Below, one piece after another: positions 19,365 to 30,011 of a stretch of 64,000 bases of DNA (the stretch's first letter is position 1; each line of letters opens with the position of its first letter). Under the pieces are notes generated by a model. It worked only from the letters and a program-made list of their open reading frames with translations, made no database searches and was not told the origin of the DNA. The stretch lies in NCBI GenBank assembly GCA_024330185.1, contig JANDLV010000008.1, forward strand, positions 1 through 64,000. Reading direction: 5' to 3'. Source of the DNA: Candidatus Siliceabacter maunaloa. GTDB taxonomy: Bacteria > Actinomycetota > Thermoleophilia > Solirubrobacterales > Solirubrobacteraceae. The position numbers and the translations under genes were made by a program.

Positions 19365-20674
19365 ATGGCCGTCGGGCTCATCGCCGCTCTCGTGCTCGTG
19401 CTCGCCAACGGCTTCTTCGTCGCGTCGGAGTTCGCGATCGCCCGCCTGCGCCCGACCCAGGTCGAGGGTGCCATCGAGCGGGGCCGCCCGGGCGCGAAGT
19501 CGGCCAAGCACGCCGTGGAGCACATCGACGCCTACCTGTCGGCCTGCCAGCTCGGCATCACGCTCTCCTCGCTGGGCCTGGGGGCGCTCGGCGAGCCCGC
19601 CTTCCACGATCTGCTCGAGCCCCTGTTCGGCGACGACACGCGCATCTTCTCCGTCGGCCTGGCCACCATCGTCGCGTTCTCGATCATCACCACGCTGCAC
19701 GTCGTGATCGGGGAGCTGTCGCCCAAGAGCCTGGCCATCGCGCGAACCGAGCCCACTGCGATGATCCTCGCCCCCTGATGCGGGCCTTCTACCTGGCCAC
19801 CAAGCCCGTGGTGGACCTCTTCAACGGCATGGGCAACCTGCTGCTCAAGCCCTTCGGCGTGCCGCCCGCCAGCGAGGCCGGCAGCCAGCCCCACAGTGAG
19901 GACGAGCTGCGGACCCTGTTGCACGAGAGCTCCGAGAAGGGGCTCATCCAGGTCGAGGAGCAGCGCGTGACCGAGGCCGCCCTGCTCTACGGCGACCGCC
20001 GCGCCCGTGAGGTCATGAAGCCCCGACCCGAGGTGGTGCACCTCACGACCGACCAGGATCTCGCGGAGGCCGGGCGGCTGGTCGTGGAGACCGGGCACAC
20101 CCGGTTCCCGCTCTGCGGCCCCGACGGCGGCCTGGATTCCGCCACCGGCGTGGTCAACGCCAAGGACCTCCTGCAGGCCTACGTCGAGGGGCGCGACACC
20201 ACGCTGCGCGACGTGAGCCGCCCGGTGATGCAGGTGAGCGAGGCCGCGCTGATCGACGAACTGCTGCGCGACATGCGCCGGCGGCGGATGCACATGGCCG
20301 TGGTCGTCGACGAGCACGGCACCGCCACCGGCCTGGTGACCATCGAGGACGTCCTCGAGGAGATCGTCGGCGAGATCGAGGACGAGTTCGACACCGACCA
20401 CGATCCGCTCGTGCGCCGCGAGGACGGGATGTGGATGGTGGACGGGCAGGCCGACCTGCGCACGCTCGGCGAGGAGCTGGGCCTCGAGATCGATGATCAC
20501 CACGAGGCCACCATCAGCGGGCACCTGCTCGAGAAGCTGGGCCGCATCCCGGAGGTCGGAGAGACGCTCGAGATAGAGGGCCGGCAGGTGGAGATCACCC
20601 GGGTGGGCGAGGCTCGGATCGACCAGCTTCGCGTTCCGGTGGAGAGCCCAGCGCCCGATCATCCGAGCGGATGA
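19365..20674 (+). pseudogene. CNNM/CorC (HlyC) family protein, split by a -1 frameshift
   Basis: Two adjacent frames together encode one CNNM-type protein. Frame one (19365-19778) gives the DUF21 membrane domain, with GLGALGEPAFHDLLEPLF and HVVIGELSPKSLAIARTEP. Frame two (19778-20674) continues with RAFYLATKPVVDLFNGMGN, a CBS pair (REVMKPRPEVVHLTTDQDL to VTIEDVLEEIVGEIEDEFD) and the CorC/HlyC C-terminal domain. The break is at a run of five C (19771-19775) followed by TGATG: one extra C would restore a continuous A-P-L-M-R-A reading. It may be a sequencing error, a real mutation, or two coupled polypeptides sharing the ATG in TGATG. Members export Mg or Co ions or have unclear roles. Confidence 0.85.
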
Positions 20675-21701
20675 TCGGCACGGCGGCGTTTACCACCGCC
20701 ATGATCGGCACCGCCACCACCGCCCCGATGATCCCGGCGACCACCCCGCCCGTGGTCACGGCGAGCAGGATGCCCACCGGGTGCAGGTGCGTCGTGCGCC
20801 CCACGACCAGCGGGTAGAGGATGTTGCCCTCGATGACCTGCACGACGAGCACGGCCAGCACCACGAGCAGCGCGGCCACGACGCCGTTGCTGACCAGGGC
20901 GACCAAGGCCGCCACCGCGCCGGCGGTGAAGGCCCCCGCGTAGGGGACGAAGGCGGCGACGAAGGTCAGGACGGCCAGCGGGATGACCAGGGGCACCCCG
21001 ATGATGGCCAGGGCCACGCCGATGAAGGTCGCGTCGAAGGTGGCCACGAAGCCGATGCCCCGCACGTACTGGCTCAGGGCGGTCCACGAGGCCTCTCCCA
21101 CGAGCTGCGCGGTCGGCTGGCCGCGCTCGCCGAAGAGCCTGGTCACCCAGGCCCAGATCAGCGGGCCGTCCTTGATGAAGAAGAAGAGCAGCACCAGGAC
21201 GATGGCGGTTCCGGCGAGCACCTCGCCGACCAGCAGGGCGCCGCTGAGCACGCCCGAGGCGATCGCGTCCAGGCTGTTGGCCAGGCGCTGCTCGGCCTCG
21301 CGGATGGTCTCCTGGGCCTCGAACTGGCTGAGCCCCAGCGGCCCCTCCACCAGCAGGTCGCCCAGCTCGCCGATTCCGGCCTGCACGGAGGCCACGAGAT
21401 CGGTCAGCTCGTCGATGACCGCGGGCACGACGAGGTAGATCGCGCCCGCGAGCACGCCGACGCCGCCCAGGAAGACCGCAACGGAGGCCAGCAGGTCGGG
21501 CACCCCCCGGCGGCGTAGCCGCTGGGCCAGCGGGTGCAGCAGGGTGCTGAGCAGGACCGCGATGAACAGCGGGAGCACCACCAGGCGGATCTCCCACAGA
21601 ACGAAGGCGACCAGCGCGATGGCCAGGACGACCACGAGCAGGCGCCAGCTCAGGTTCGACACCGCGACGAGCCCGCGGTGGCGCCGCGGCGGGCGATCCA
21701 T
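20595..21701 (-). CDS. AI-2E family (PerM-like) transporter
   Basis: A 368-aa membrane protein of the AI-2E/PerM family, whose members export AI-2 or move ions, or have unknown substrates. About eight helices are seen, with the characteristic periplasmic-loop region (QAGIGELGDLLVEGPLGLSQ) and the conserved FVPYAGAFTAGAVAAL and EGNILYPLVVGRTTHLHPV near the C-terminus. ATG at 21701 overlaps the zinc-ribbon stop (ATGA). Its last 80 bp overlap the end of the convergent CNNM frame; both reading frames look genuine there, although the C-terminal tail (RSDDRALG onward) is poorly conserved in type. Confidence 0.88.
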   Translation of the reverse strand: MDRPPRRHRGLVAVSNLSWRLLVVVLAIALVAFVLWEIRLVVLPLFIAVLLSTLLHPLAQRLRRRGVPDLLASVAVFLGGVGVLAGAIYLVVPAVIDELTDLVASVQAGIGELGDLLVEGPLGLSQFEAQETIREAEQRLANSLDAIASGVLSGALLVGEVLAGTAIVLVLLFFFIKDGPLIWAWVTRLFGERGQPTAQLVGEASWTALSQYVRGIGFVATFDATFIGVALAIIGVPLVIPLAVLTFVAAFVPYAGAFTAGAVAALVALVSNGVVAALLVVLAVLVVQVIEGNILYPLVVGRTTHLHPVGILLAVTTGGVVAGIIGAVVAVPIMAVVNAAVPIIRSDDRALGSPPEREAGRSEPRPPG

Positions 21702-21922
21702 CAGATCGGCTGGAGCATCGAGGCGCCGCAGGCGTTGCACTCCAGCGTGGCCTGAGAGGACATGCGCACGATGGTGGAGTGCTCGCCGCAGTTCTCGCAC
21801 ACCGAGGTCAGCTCGAAGCGGTGCAGGCAGTAGACGCAGCGGTAGCGGCCGGGCACGTTGGCCGGGCGCAACCACGGCTCGTGGCAGTTGGGGCATTCGA
21901 GCCCGACCCGGTCGTCAGCCAT
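21701..21922 (-). CDS. Double zinc-ribbon protein, 73 aa
   Basis: A 73-aa protein with four C-x-x-C knuckles at residues 10-13 (CPNC), 29-32 (CVYC), 42-45 (CENC) and 62-65 (CNAC). The spacing fits two tandem zinc ribbons. No catalytic domain is present, so a nucleic-acid or protein-binding adaptor is the most that can be said. It begins 8 bp inside the rsmB end and shares ATGA with the AI-2E-type gene, so it belongs to the def-fmt-rsmB chain. The position suggests a link with translation or RNA modification, but that is inference. Confidence 0.8.
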   Translation of the reverse strand: MADDRVGLECPNCHEPWLRPANVPGRYRCVYCLHRFELTSVCENCGEHSTIVRMSSQATLECNACGASMLQPI

Positions 21923-23213
21923 CGCGGCCAGTGTGACGCAGCAGGGTGATGGAGAACCCGTCCGTGGCGTCGCGGTGCGGCCAGACCGTGCGCCGGTGGA
22001 CCACCTCGAGCTCGGGGCGCCGCGCGATGAGGGCCTCGACCGGGCCGTCGGTCTCGGCCGGGTTCAGCGTGCAGACCGCGTAGGCCAGGGTGCCCCCGGG
22101 CGCCAGCGCGGTGGCGCCGGTGCTCAGGATCGCCGTCTGCTGGGCGACGAGCCCGCGCGCGCTCTCGGGTGAGGCCCGCCAGCGCACGTCGGGACGGTGA
22201 CGCAGGGTGCCCAGGCCGCTGCACGGCGGGTCTACGAGCACGCGGTCATAGCCCGTGCCCGCGTCGTCGTGGGCCGCGTCCGCCACTCGGACCCGCACGG
22301 GCGGGGTCGCGCGCAGGCGCGCGACGGTGCGCTCGAGGGCCCGGGCCCTCCCGGCGTGGCGCTCGACGGCCACCACCTCGCCGTCGCCGCCCATGAGCGC
22401 GGCCAGGTGGGTGGTCTTCCCCCCCGGCGCGGCGCACAGGTCGAGCACGCGCTCGCCGGGGCGCGGCGCGAGGAGCGCACCGACCAGCATGGCCCCGCGG
22501 GATTGGGGCATGAAGAGCCCCTCCCTCCACAGCGGCGAGCCGTGGGCGTCGAACGGTCCGTCGATCACGAGCCCCTCGGGCAGCTCGGGATCCGGCGCCG
22601 GGTGGGACGGGACGGGCATCCGGCGCGCCAGTGCCTCGCGGTCGCCGACCAGCGTGTTCGCACGCAGCGCGTGCTCGGCGGGCTCGTTGGCCGCGACCAT
22701 GAGCGCACGGGCGGTGTCGGGCCCATAGGCCGCCCACCACAGGGTGGCGATCCAGTCGGGCAGCGAGTGGCGCAGAGCGGCCTCGTGAGCCGTCGTCTGC
22801 GGCAGGGCATCCACGAGCGCGCGCCCCTCTCGCGTCGTCCGGCGCAGCACGGCGTTGACCAGCCCGTGCCCGCCCGACCGTGCCGCCCTGACCAGCTCCA
22901 CGCTCTCGGTCACCGCCGCGTACTCGGCCACGCCGTCGAGGAACAGGAGCTGGAAGAGGCCCAGGCGCAGCGCCGTGCGAGTGGGGGCGTCGAGGCGCTG
23001 CGGCGGGCGGGCCAGGCGTTCGATGACGTGGTCCAGCGTGCGCGCGCGCTGGACGGTCCCGAAGGCGAGTTGCTGGGCCAGGGCGCGCTCGCGCGGCTCC
23101 AGGCCCCGCGTCTCCCCGTGCAGCGCGCGATCCGCATAGGCGCCCTGCTCGAAGACCCGGTGCACGACTGCGTAGGCCGCGCGCCGTGCGGGCGTCGGCT
23201 CCGAGCGGCTCAC
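21915..23213 (-). CDS. rsmB: 16S rRNA (cytosine967-C5)-methyltransferase
   Basis: Methylates C967 of 16S rRNA. From GTG at 23213 the protein is 432 aa. The N-terminal NusB-like RNA-binding domain (AAYAVVHRVFEQGAYADRAL, TVQRARTLDHVIERLA) is followed by the SAM domain with LDLCAAPGGKTTHLAALM, VLVDPPCSGLGTLRHRPDV and the catalytic-cysteine motif YAVCTLNPAET. GTG at 23213 makes a GTGA overlap with the stop of the 56-aa gene, so I prefer it over the GTG at 23234. The order def-fmt-rsmB is common in bacteria. Confidence 0.95.
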   Translation of the reverse strand: MSRSEPTPARRAAYAVVHRVFEQGAYADRALHGETRGLEPRERALAQQLAFGTVQRARTLDHVIERLARPPQRLDAPTRTALRLGLFQLLFLDGVAEYAAVTESVELVRAARSGGHGLVNAVLRRTTREGRALVDALPQTTAHEAALRHSLPDWIATLWWAAYGPDTARALMVAANEPAEHALRANTLVGDREALARRMPVPSHPAPDPELPEGLVIDGPFDAHGSPLWREGLFMPQSRGAMLVGALLAPRPGERVLDLCAAPGGKTTHLAALMGGDGEVVAVERHAGRARALERTVARLRATPPVRVRVADAAHDDAGTGYDRVLVDPPCSGLGTLRHRPDVRWRASPESARGLVAQQTAILSTGATALAPGGTLAYAVCTLNPAETDGPVEALIARRPELEVVHRRTVWPHRDATDGFSITLLRHTGRDG

Positions 23214-23380
23214 CCGCGCGAGGGCTCTTCCCACAGCATGTGCTCGACGCCGCGCATCGTCAGGATGCGTGCGAGCTTGGTCGGCTTGGCGCCGACGCGC
23301 TGTGCGGCTTCCGCGAGGCGTTCGTGACGTCGAGGGCGTCGCGTGACGAAGCGGGGCGATGTGTCACCGCGGCGAGTCAC
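23210..23380 (-). CDS. Unrecognised 56-aa protein between fmt and rsmB
   Basis: A short gene that fills the gap between fmt and rsmB exactly. Its GTG (23380) lies in a GTGA overlap with the fmt stop, and its TGA (23210-23212) lies in a GTGA overlap with the rsmB start. The product is basic, 56 aa, with an Arg-rich N-terminus (FVTRRPRRHERLAEAAQRVG) and a helix-turn-helix-like segment (GAKPTKLARILTMRGVEHML) ending EEPSRG. The K-x-x-K-L-A-R-I-L run resembles a short DNA- or RNA-binding helix, but I recognise no family. Double coupling to two translation genes argues strongly that it is real. Confidence 0.75.
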   Translation of the reverse strand: MTRRGDTSPRFVTRRPRRHERLAEAAQRVGAKPTKLARILTMRGVEHMLWEEPSRG

Positions 23381-24252
23381 GAACCGGGCAGGCCGCGGCC
23401 CCGGAGGAAGGCGGCGGCGTCCATCGGGCGCCCGCCGGGCGGCTGCACCTCGAGCAGCTCGAGCGCGCCGAGCAGCAGCCGCCCCTCGCGGGCGACCACG
23501 TGCTCGGAGGCTTCTCCCTCAGTGATCCTGGCTCGTAGTACACCGAGGTACGAGCCGTCGGCCAGCAGCGCGCGGGCCCCCACGTGCGGGTGCAGCGCGC
23601 GGACCACCCTCTCGGCGACGACCGCGTCCGAGCCGGAGAGGGTGCGGTCGCCGGGGCCGATCTTCTCGGCGTAGGTGACGCCATCCTCGGGCTGGTCGGC
23701 GAACGCAGGGCGCTCGGTCAGCGCCCGCAGCAGCAGCTCGGCGCCCAGTTCCTCCAGGCGCGCGGCCAGCGTGGCGTAGGTGTCGTCGGGAGCGATCGGC
23801 ACCCCGACCGATAGGCACACCGGCCCGCTGTCCAGGCCCGCGGTCAGGCGCATGATGCTCACGCCGGTGGTCGCGTCGCCCGCCATGATGGCCCGCTCCA
23901 GAGGCGCGGCGCCGCGCCAGCGCGGCAGCAGCGACGGGTGCACGTTGAGCAGCTCGTGCTCGGACAGCAACGGCTCGCGGATCAGGGCGCCGAAGGCGCA
24001 CACCACGACGGTCTCGGGCGCTGCTGCGGCGATGCGGGCACGGGCGGCCTCGCCGTTGACCGACTCGGGCTGGTCGAGCTCCAGGCCCAGCGCGCGGGCG
24101 GCCCGGGCCACGGGGGGCGCCTGCTCGCGCCGACCGCGGCCGCCCCGGCGGTTGGGGCGGGTGACGACGAGGGCGGGCCGGTGCGGGGAGGCGGCCAGCC
24201 GCTCGAGGAGCCCCGCGGCGAAGGCCGACGTGCCCAGGAACGCCGTCCTCAC
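23377..24252 (-). CDS. fmt: Methionyl-tRNA formyltransferase
   Basis: Formylates initiator Met-tRNA using 10-formyltetrahydrofolate. From GTG at 24252 the product is 291 aa, slightly short for the family. It opens with RTAFLGTSAFAAGLLERL and carries the folate/catalytic region ELLNVHPSLLPRWRGAAPLE with the conserved Asn-His, followed by TGVSIMRLTAGLDSGPV with the catalytic Asp. The C-terminal OB-fold tRNA-binding domain is present but compact. The start lies in a 4-bp GTGA overlap with def, the classic partner that later removes the formyl group. Confidence 0.95.
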   Translation of the reverse strand: MRTAFLGTSAFAAGLLERLAASPHRPALVVTRPNRRGGRGRREQAPPVARAARALGLELDQPESVNGEAARARIAAAAPETVVVCAFGALIREPLLSEHELLNVHPSLLPRWRGAAPLERAIMAGDATTGVSIMRLTAGLDSGPVCLSVGVPIAPDDTYATLAARLEELGAELLLRALTERPAFADQPEDGVTYAEKIGPGDRTLSGSDAVVAERVVRALHPHVGARALLADGSYLGVLRARITEGEASEHVVAREGRLLLGALELLEVQPPGGRPMDAAAFLRGRGLPGS

Positions 24253-24878
24253 GCGGCGGAGGCGGCGTGGTGCTGCTCGCCGGACCCACCTTCGGTGTGT
24301 ACCCCACGCATCTTGCGCATGGCCGCCTTGCGCTGGTCGCGCGATGTGCGGTCGAGGATCAGCACGCCGTCGAGGTGGTCCATCTCGTGCTGGATGACCC
24401 GCGCCTCCAGGCCGGAGGCCTCGACGAGCAGCTCGTCGCCGTACTCGTCGCTGGCGCGTACGCGCACGTGTATGGGTCGCTCGACGTCGACGTGCACGCC
24501 GGGCAGGCTCAGGCACCCCTCCTCGGCGGTCTCCTTGTCGCGGCTGCTCCACTCGATCCGCGGGTTGACCAGCGCTGCGGGGGGGCCCTCGGAGGCGATT
24601 CGATAGACGAGCAGGCGGTGCGGGATGCCGACCTGGGGGGCGGCCAGCCCGATGCCCAGCGCGTCGCCCATGATGGCGCCCATCTGACGGACCTCCTCCC
24701 GCAGGGCGTCATCGAAGCGGTCGACGGCGCGACCCTCCGAGCGCAGGACCGGGTCGCCGAAGTGGCGGATGAGGCCCAGGGCCTCCTGGCGCCGCGCGGC
24801 CACCTCGGGAGGAAGGGTGGGGGTCTGCGCAGGGTCGGGCCCCTCAGGGTCGATCTGCTCGTGGTGCTCCTCGGCCAT
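24249..24878 (-). CDS. def: Peptide deformylase
   Basis: Metalloprotease removing the formyl group from nascent proteins. The 209-aa product has all three deformylase motifs: GIGLAAPQVG, EEGCLSLPGV with the metal-binding Cys, and QHEMDHLDGVLILD with the HExxH metal ligands. It carries an extra N-terminal acidic segment of about 20 residues (AEEHHEQIDPEGPDPAQ) and a His-rich tail (GSGEQHHAASAA). ATG at 24878 is chosen; the open frame to 24941 adds an unlikely leader. It is coupled to fmt by a 4-bp overlap and lies 65 bp downstream of priA. Confidence 0.96.
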   Translation of the reverse strand: MAEEHHEQIDPEGPDPAQTPTLPPEVAARRQEALGLIRHFGDPVLRSEGRAVDRFDDALREEVRQMGAIMGDALGIGLAAPQVGIPHRLLVYRIASEGPPAALVNPRIEWSSRDKETAEEGCLSLPGVHVDVERPIHVRVRASDEYGDELLVEASGLEARVIQHEMDHLDGVLILDRTSRDQRKAAMRKMRGVHTEGGSGEQHHAASAA

Positions 24879-24943
24879 CGCCTTTCGGATTGTACGAGCC
24901 GCGGGACCCGGCTCGGGCAGCCACGTGACGGCCCTCGCCACCC

Positions 24944-27055
24944 CTACTGCGGGTCGACGTCCACGCTGAAAGCCACCGCGCGGTGGGCGCGGTCGGCGTC
25001 GGCCCGCGCCACCGCGGCGCCCACCGCGGCGATCGTGCCGGCGCGGTCGGTCGCCTTGACCACGAGCTGGCTGCGTTCGCGACGGCGCAGGCGGAACAGG
25101 GGCGCGGGGCCCAGCACCCGGGCCCCGGGCGGCTCGCCCAGCGCCTCACGCACGGCGCCCGCCGCCGCCGCCGCGCCGCCGGTGCGCTCGGGCGCCGAGC
25201 AGACCACGCGGATCAGGTCGCTGAAGGGCGGGTAGCGCAGCGCCTCGCGACGGGCCAGCTCCCCGGTCAGGAAGGCATCGGCGTCGTGGCGCGCCGCGGC
25301 GGCGATGGCCGGGGAGTCGGGCTCCAACGTCTGGACGAGCACGCGACCCGAGCGCCCGCGGCCCGCCCGGCCGGCGAGCTGGGTGACCAGTGAGAAGGTG
25401 CGCTCCTCGGCGCGGAAGTCCGGGAAGCGCAGGGTGGCGTCGGCGTCGACCACCACGCCCAGCCCCACGTCGGGGAAGTCGTGACCCTTGGCCACCACCT
25501 GCGTGCCCAGCAGCACCCCGTGGGGGGCGGCGGCGAAGGCGGCCAGCACGGGACCGGCCGCACCGGCGTCGGCATCCAGGCGAAAGACCTCCAGGCCCAG
25601 GGCGCGCAGCTCGGACCCCAGCCGCTCGGTGCCCGTCCCGTGGCGGGCCAGTGATACCGACCCGCAGTCGGGACACGTCTCCGGCACCCGCTCGCGGTGG
25701 CCGCAGTGGTGGCAGGCCATCGTCCCCGCCGCGCGGTGGAGGACCAGTGCCACGTCGCAGTCCGGGCAGCGCCAGCCGCGCCCGCACGAGCGGCACTCGA
25801 GGAAGTTGGACCAACCGCGTCGGTTGAGCAGCACGATGGCCTTGGGCTCGTCGGCCAGCGCGTGGAGGCTGCGCGGGTGCAGCGCGGCGGTGCTGTCGCG
25901 CATGTCGACCACCTCGACGGGGGGCAGCGGGCGGCCGTCCACCCGCTCGGGCAGGCGCAGGCGGCGCAGCGCGTGGACGCTCTCGGGCCGCGGGGTGGCA
26001 CTGCCGGCCACCAGCACCGCCCCGGCCTGTGCGGCGCGGCGCGCGGCCACCCCGCGGGCGTCGTAGCGCGGGTCGCCCTCGTGCTTGTAGGAGGCCTCGT
26101 GCTCCTCGTCGACCACGATCAGCCCCAGGTCGGCCAGCGGCGCGAAGACGGCCGAGCGCGGCCCCACGCAGACCCGCGCCTCGCCGCGGCGCAGGCGCAG
26201 CCATTCGTCGTGGCGCTCCCCGTCGGACAGGCGGGAGTGCAACACGGCCACCGTGTCGCCGAAGCGGGCCACGAAGCGCGTGACGATCTGCGGGGTGAGC
26301 GCGATCTCGGGCACCAGGACGATGGCGCCGCACCCGCGCTGCAGCGCCGCGCCGGCCGCGCGGAGGTAGACCTCGGTCTTGCCCGACCCGGTGACACCGT
26401 GCAGCAGCAGCGCCTCGTGCCCGCCCGCCGCGACCGCCGCCTCCACCTCGCCGAGCACCCCGGCCTGCGCGGGGGTCAGCTCCGGCGCCCGGTGCGCCGC
26501 GGCGCCGACCGCGGAGTGGATGACGACCCGCCGCCGCGCGCGCGGAGCGATGGCGACCAGCCCCCGCTTCTCCAGGCGGCGCAGCGCCGCGAGGTCGTCG
26601 CCGGCGAAGCGCGGCAGCGAGGCCAGCAGCGCGCGCTGGCTGTCGGTGAGGCGCGGTGGGGCGCCCTGCGGTGTGCTCTCCCCGCGTGCCCCGGGTGCCG
26701 CCTGCGCCCACAGCGCGGTGCGCTCGCGCGTACCCGCCGGAGGCAGCATCAGCCCCACCGCGCGGGCGAACGTCGAGCAGTACTCCCGGGCCATCCAGCC
26801 CGCCAGGTCGATCAGGTCGGCGGGCAGGCTGCGGTCGAGCACCCGCAAGGGCGCGGCCAGGCGCTCGGTGGGCAGCTCGCTGTGGGCGGCCAGGCCGACG
26901 ACCACCCCGTCGACCTCGCGTCCGGCGAAGGGGACGCGCAGCAGCGCGCCCACCTCCACGCCGTCGGGGCGCAGGTAGTCGAACGGCCCGCGCAGGGCGC
27001 GGGCCGTGGTCAGGGGTTCGACCTTGGCGATGGCGGGCACGGGGCCCGCCATCAT
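24944..27055 (-). CDS. priA: Primosomal protein N' (replication restart helicase)
   Basis: Restarts stalled replication forks. About 703 aa from an ATG at 27055 (the next codon is also ATG). The N-terminal DNA-binding region includes RGPFDYLRPDGVEVGALLRV and VDGVVVGL. The helicase core has Walker A GVTGSGKTEVYLRAAGA and the DEEH box VVDEEHEASYKHEGDPRY. The zinc-binding domain is intact: ECRSCGRGWRCPDCD, then CHHCGHRERVPETCPDCGS, eight cysteines in four pairs. Unlike many actinobacterial PriA-like proteins that have lost helicase motifs, this one looks competent. It lies 10 bp after metK. Confidence 0.95.
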   Translation of the reverse strand: MMAGPVPAIAKVEPLTTARALRGPFDYLRPDGVEVGALLRVPFAGREVDGVVVGLAAHSELPTERLAAPLRVLDRSLPADLIDLAGWMAREYCSTFARAVGLMLPPAGTRERTALWAQAAPGARGESTPQGAPPRLTDSQRALLASLPRFAGDDLAALRRLEKRGLVAIAPRARRRVVIHSAVGAAAHRAPELTPAQAGVLGEVEAAVAAGGHEALLLHGVTGSGKTEVYLRAAGAALQRGCGAIVLVPEIALTPQIVTRFVARFGDTVAVLHSRLSDGERHDEWLRLRRGEARVCVGPRSAVFAPLADLGLIVVDEEHEASYKHEGDPRYDARGVAARRAAQAGAVLVAGSATPRPESVHALRRLRLPERVDGRPLPPVEVVDMRDSTAALHPRSLHALADEPKAIVLLNRRGWSNFLECRSCGRGWRCPDCDVALVLHRAAGTMACHHCGHRERVPETCPDCGSVSLARHGTGTERLGSELRALGLEVFRLDADAGAAGPVLAAFAAAPHGVLLGTQVVAKGHDFPDVGLGVVVDADATLRFPDFRAEERTFSLVTQLAGRAGRGRSGRVLVQTLEPDSPAIAAAARHDADAFLTGELARREALRYPPFSDLIRVVCSAPERTGGAAAAAGAVREALGEPPGARVLGPAPLFRLRRRERSQLVVKATDRAGTIAAVGAAVARADADRAHRAVAFSVDVDPQ

Positions 27056-27065
27056 CGCTGGGCGG

Positions 27066-28295
<1,230 letters not shown>

Positions 28296-28305
28296 CCGGC
28301 CAACC

Positions 28306-29634
28306 CTACCGGGTGCTCGCCGCCCTACGCCGGTGAGCGCCCTCCACGAAGTCGATGATCACCGGCACGCCGTCGAGACCGAAGCGCGCGCGCAGGCGGT
28401 TCTCCAGGTAGTAGGCGTAGTCGCGGGTGAGCCGCGCACGGCTGTTGACCTGGATGGCGAAGCGCGGCGGCGCTGTCTCCACCTGCGCCGCGTAGAGCAG
28501 GCGCAGGCGGTGGCCCTGGCGTGCCGGGGGCTGGCGCGCCTGCACGGCCTCCCCCAGCCAGCGGTTGAGCTGCGGGGTGGGCACGCGGGTGCGCCGCCGG
28601 TCGCCCAGCGCCAGCGCCTCGCGCAGCAGCCGGTCGACGTTGCGCCCGGTCGTCGCGCTGGTCGTCAGCACCCGCGGGCGCAGGCGCAGCTTGCGGGCCA
28701 CGCGGGCGCGCTCGTGGTCCAGACCCTCCTCGTCCATCGTCCCCAGGTCCCACTTGTTGAGCACCATGGCCGTGGCACAGCCGGCGCCCATGGCCAGCTC
28801 TGCCACCCGCTGGTCCTGGGCGGTGACGCCGTCGGCGGCGTCGCAGACGACGAGCGCCACGTCGGCGCGCTCGGCCGCCCGCTGGGAGCGCAGCACGGTG
28901 TAGTACTCGACGGACTCCTGCACCTTGGACTGGCGGCGCATGCCCGCGGTGTCGACCAGGATCACGCGCCGGCCGTCGATCTCCATGGGCAGGTCGATGG
29001 CGTCGCGCGTGGTGCCCGCGACCTCGGAGACGACGACCCGCTCGGAGCCCACGAAGCGATTGACCAGCGACGACTTGCCGACGTTGGGGCGCCCCAGGAC
29101 GGCCAGGCGCAGCGTGTCGTCGGCCTCCTGCGCGGCGTCGCCCTCGGACGGCAGCAGCTCGACCAGGCGGTCGAGCAGGTCGCCGCTGCCCAGGCCCTGG
29201 GCGGCCGAGACCGCCACCGGGTCGCCCAGGCCCAGGGCGTGGAAGTCCGCGGCCAGCGCGAGGTCGCCCACGCCGTCGACCTTGTTGGCGGCCACCAGCA
29301 CCGGCAGGCGCGAGCGGCGCAGCAGGTCGGCCATCTCCTCGTCGCCCGGGCGCAGGCCCGCCCGCGCGTCGACGACCAGCACCGCCACCTGGGCGTCGGC
29401 CAGCGCCGCGCGCGCCTGGTCGCGGATGGAGCCCGCGATCGGGTCGGGATCCAGCGCGTCCATGCCGCCGGTGTCCACGAGCAGGAAGCGCCGCCCGTTC
29501 CACTCGCAGGCGATCTCGTGACGGTCCCGGGTGATGCCCGAGCGCTCGTGTACGACCGCCGTACGCGTCCCGCTGAGGCGGTTGACCAGCGACGACTTGC
29601 CGACGTTGGGATAGCCGACGACGGCGACCTTCAT
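28306..29634 (-). CDS. der: Ribosome-assembly GTPase Der (EngA)
   Basis: Essential GTPase with two tandem G domains that acts in 50S subunit assembly. The 442-aa product shows G1 motifs [14 protein letters not shown] (residue about 8) and [14 protein letters not shown] (about 180), G3 DTGG and DTAG, and NKVD and NKWD for guanine recognition. The C-terminal KH-like domain contains [24 protein letters not shown] at 29634 lies in an ATGA overlap with the stop of an upstream VapC-type toxin gene, so expression of this essential protein is tied to translation of the toxin reading frame. Confidence 0.97.
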   Translation of the reverse strand: MKVAVVGYPNVGKSSLVNRLSGTRTAVVHERSGITRDRHEIACEWNGRRFLLVDTGGMDALDPDPIAGSIRDQARAALADAQVAVLVVDARAGLRPGDEEMADLLRRSRLPVLVAANKVDGVGDLALAADFHALGLGDPVAVSAAQGLGSGDLLDRLVELLPSEGDAAQEADDTLRLAVLGRPNVGKSSLVNRFVGSERVVVSEVAGTTRDAIDLPMEIDGRRVILVDTAGMRRQSKVQESVEYYTVLRSQRAAERADVALVVCDAADGVTAQDQRVAELAMGAGCATAMVLNKWDLGTMDEEGLDHERARVARKLRLRPRVLTTSATTGRNVDRLLREALALGDRRRTRVPTPQLNRWLGEAVQARQPPARQGHRLRLLYAAQVETAPPRFAIQVNSRARLTRDYAYYLENRLRARFGLDGVPVIIDFVEGAHRRRAASTR

Positions 29635-30011
29635 CGCAGGTCGACGACGTCGACGAGGTCGTCCAGCGCGATGATCTCCGGGTCGCCGGTCCACACCGGC
29701 GCGCGGTGACGCTGACCGGTGGCGACGCAGAAGGCGTCGGCGTAGGAGAGTCGATGCTCCGCCTTGAGCGCCGCTGCCGCCATCACCAACGGGGGATCCG
29801 GCGTCTCGGCCTCGACCAGGGGCAACAGCGAGCTCAAGGCGGCGTCCGCCGCCGGCCGTCCACGGCGCTTGATGGCGTTGTAGAAGGACTCACCGAGGTT
29901 GATCCACGACACGACCACGTGCTCCTCCTCGAGGGCACGCTCGACGCGGTCTGCGGCGTCCTCGTCGCCGAACAGTGCCGTGACTGCCCAGGCGTCAAGG
30001 ACGATCGTCAC
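29631..30011 (-). CDS. VapC-type PIN-domain toxin
   Basis: A 126-aa PIN-domain ribonuclease, the toxin half of a VapBC-like pair. The acidic active-site positions are recognisable: Asp in [15 protein letters not shown], Glu in [13 protein letters not shown], Asp in [13 protein letters not shown] and Asp in [15 protein letters not shown] at 30011 lies in a GTGA overlap with the antitoxin stop. The family cleaves tRNA or rRNA when antitoxin is lost; the target here is unknown. The stop overlaps the der ATG by 4 bp, an unusual position for a toxin gene. Confidence 0.88.
   Translation of the reverse strand: MTIVLDAWAVTALFGDEDAADRVERALEEEHVVVSWINLGESFYNAIKRRGRPAADAALSSLLPLVEAETPDPPLVMAAAALKAEHRLSYADAFCVATGQRHRAPVWTGDPEIIALDDLVDVVDLR

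Noticed and set aside
28296-28305. SAM riboswitch before metK
   Set aside because: Only 10 bp separate der and metK.
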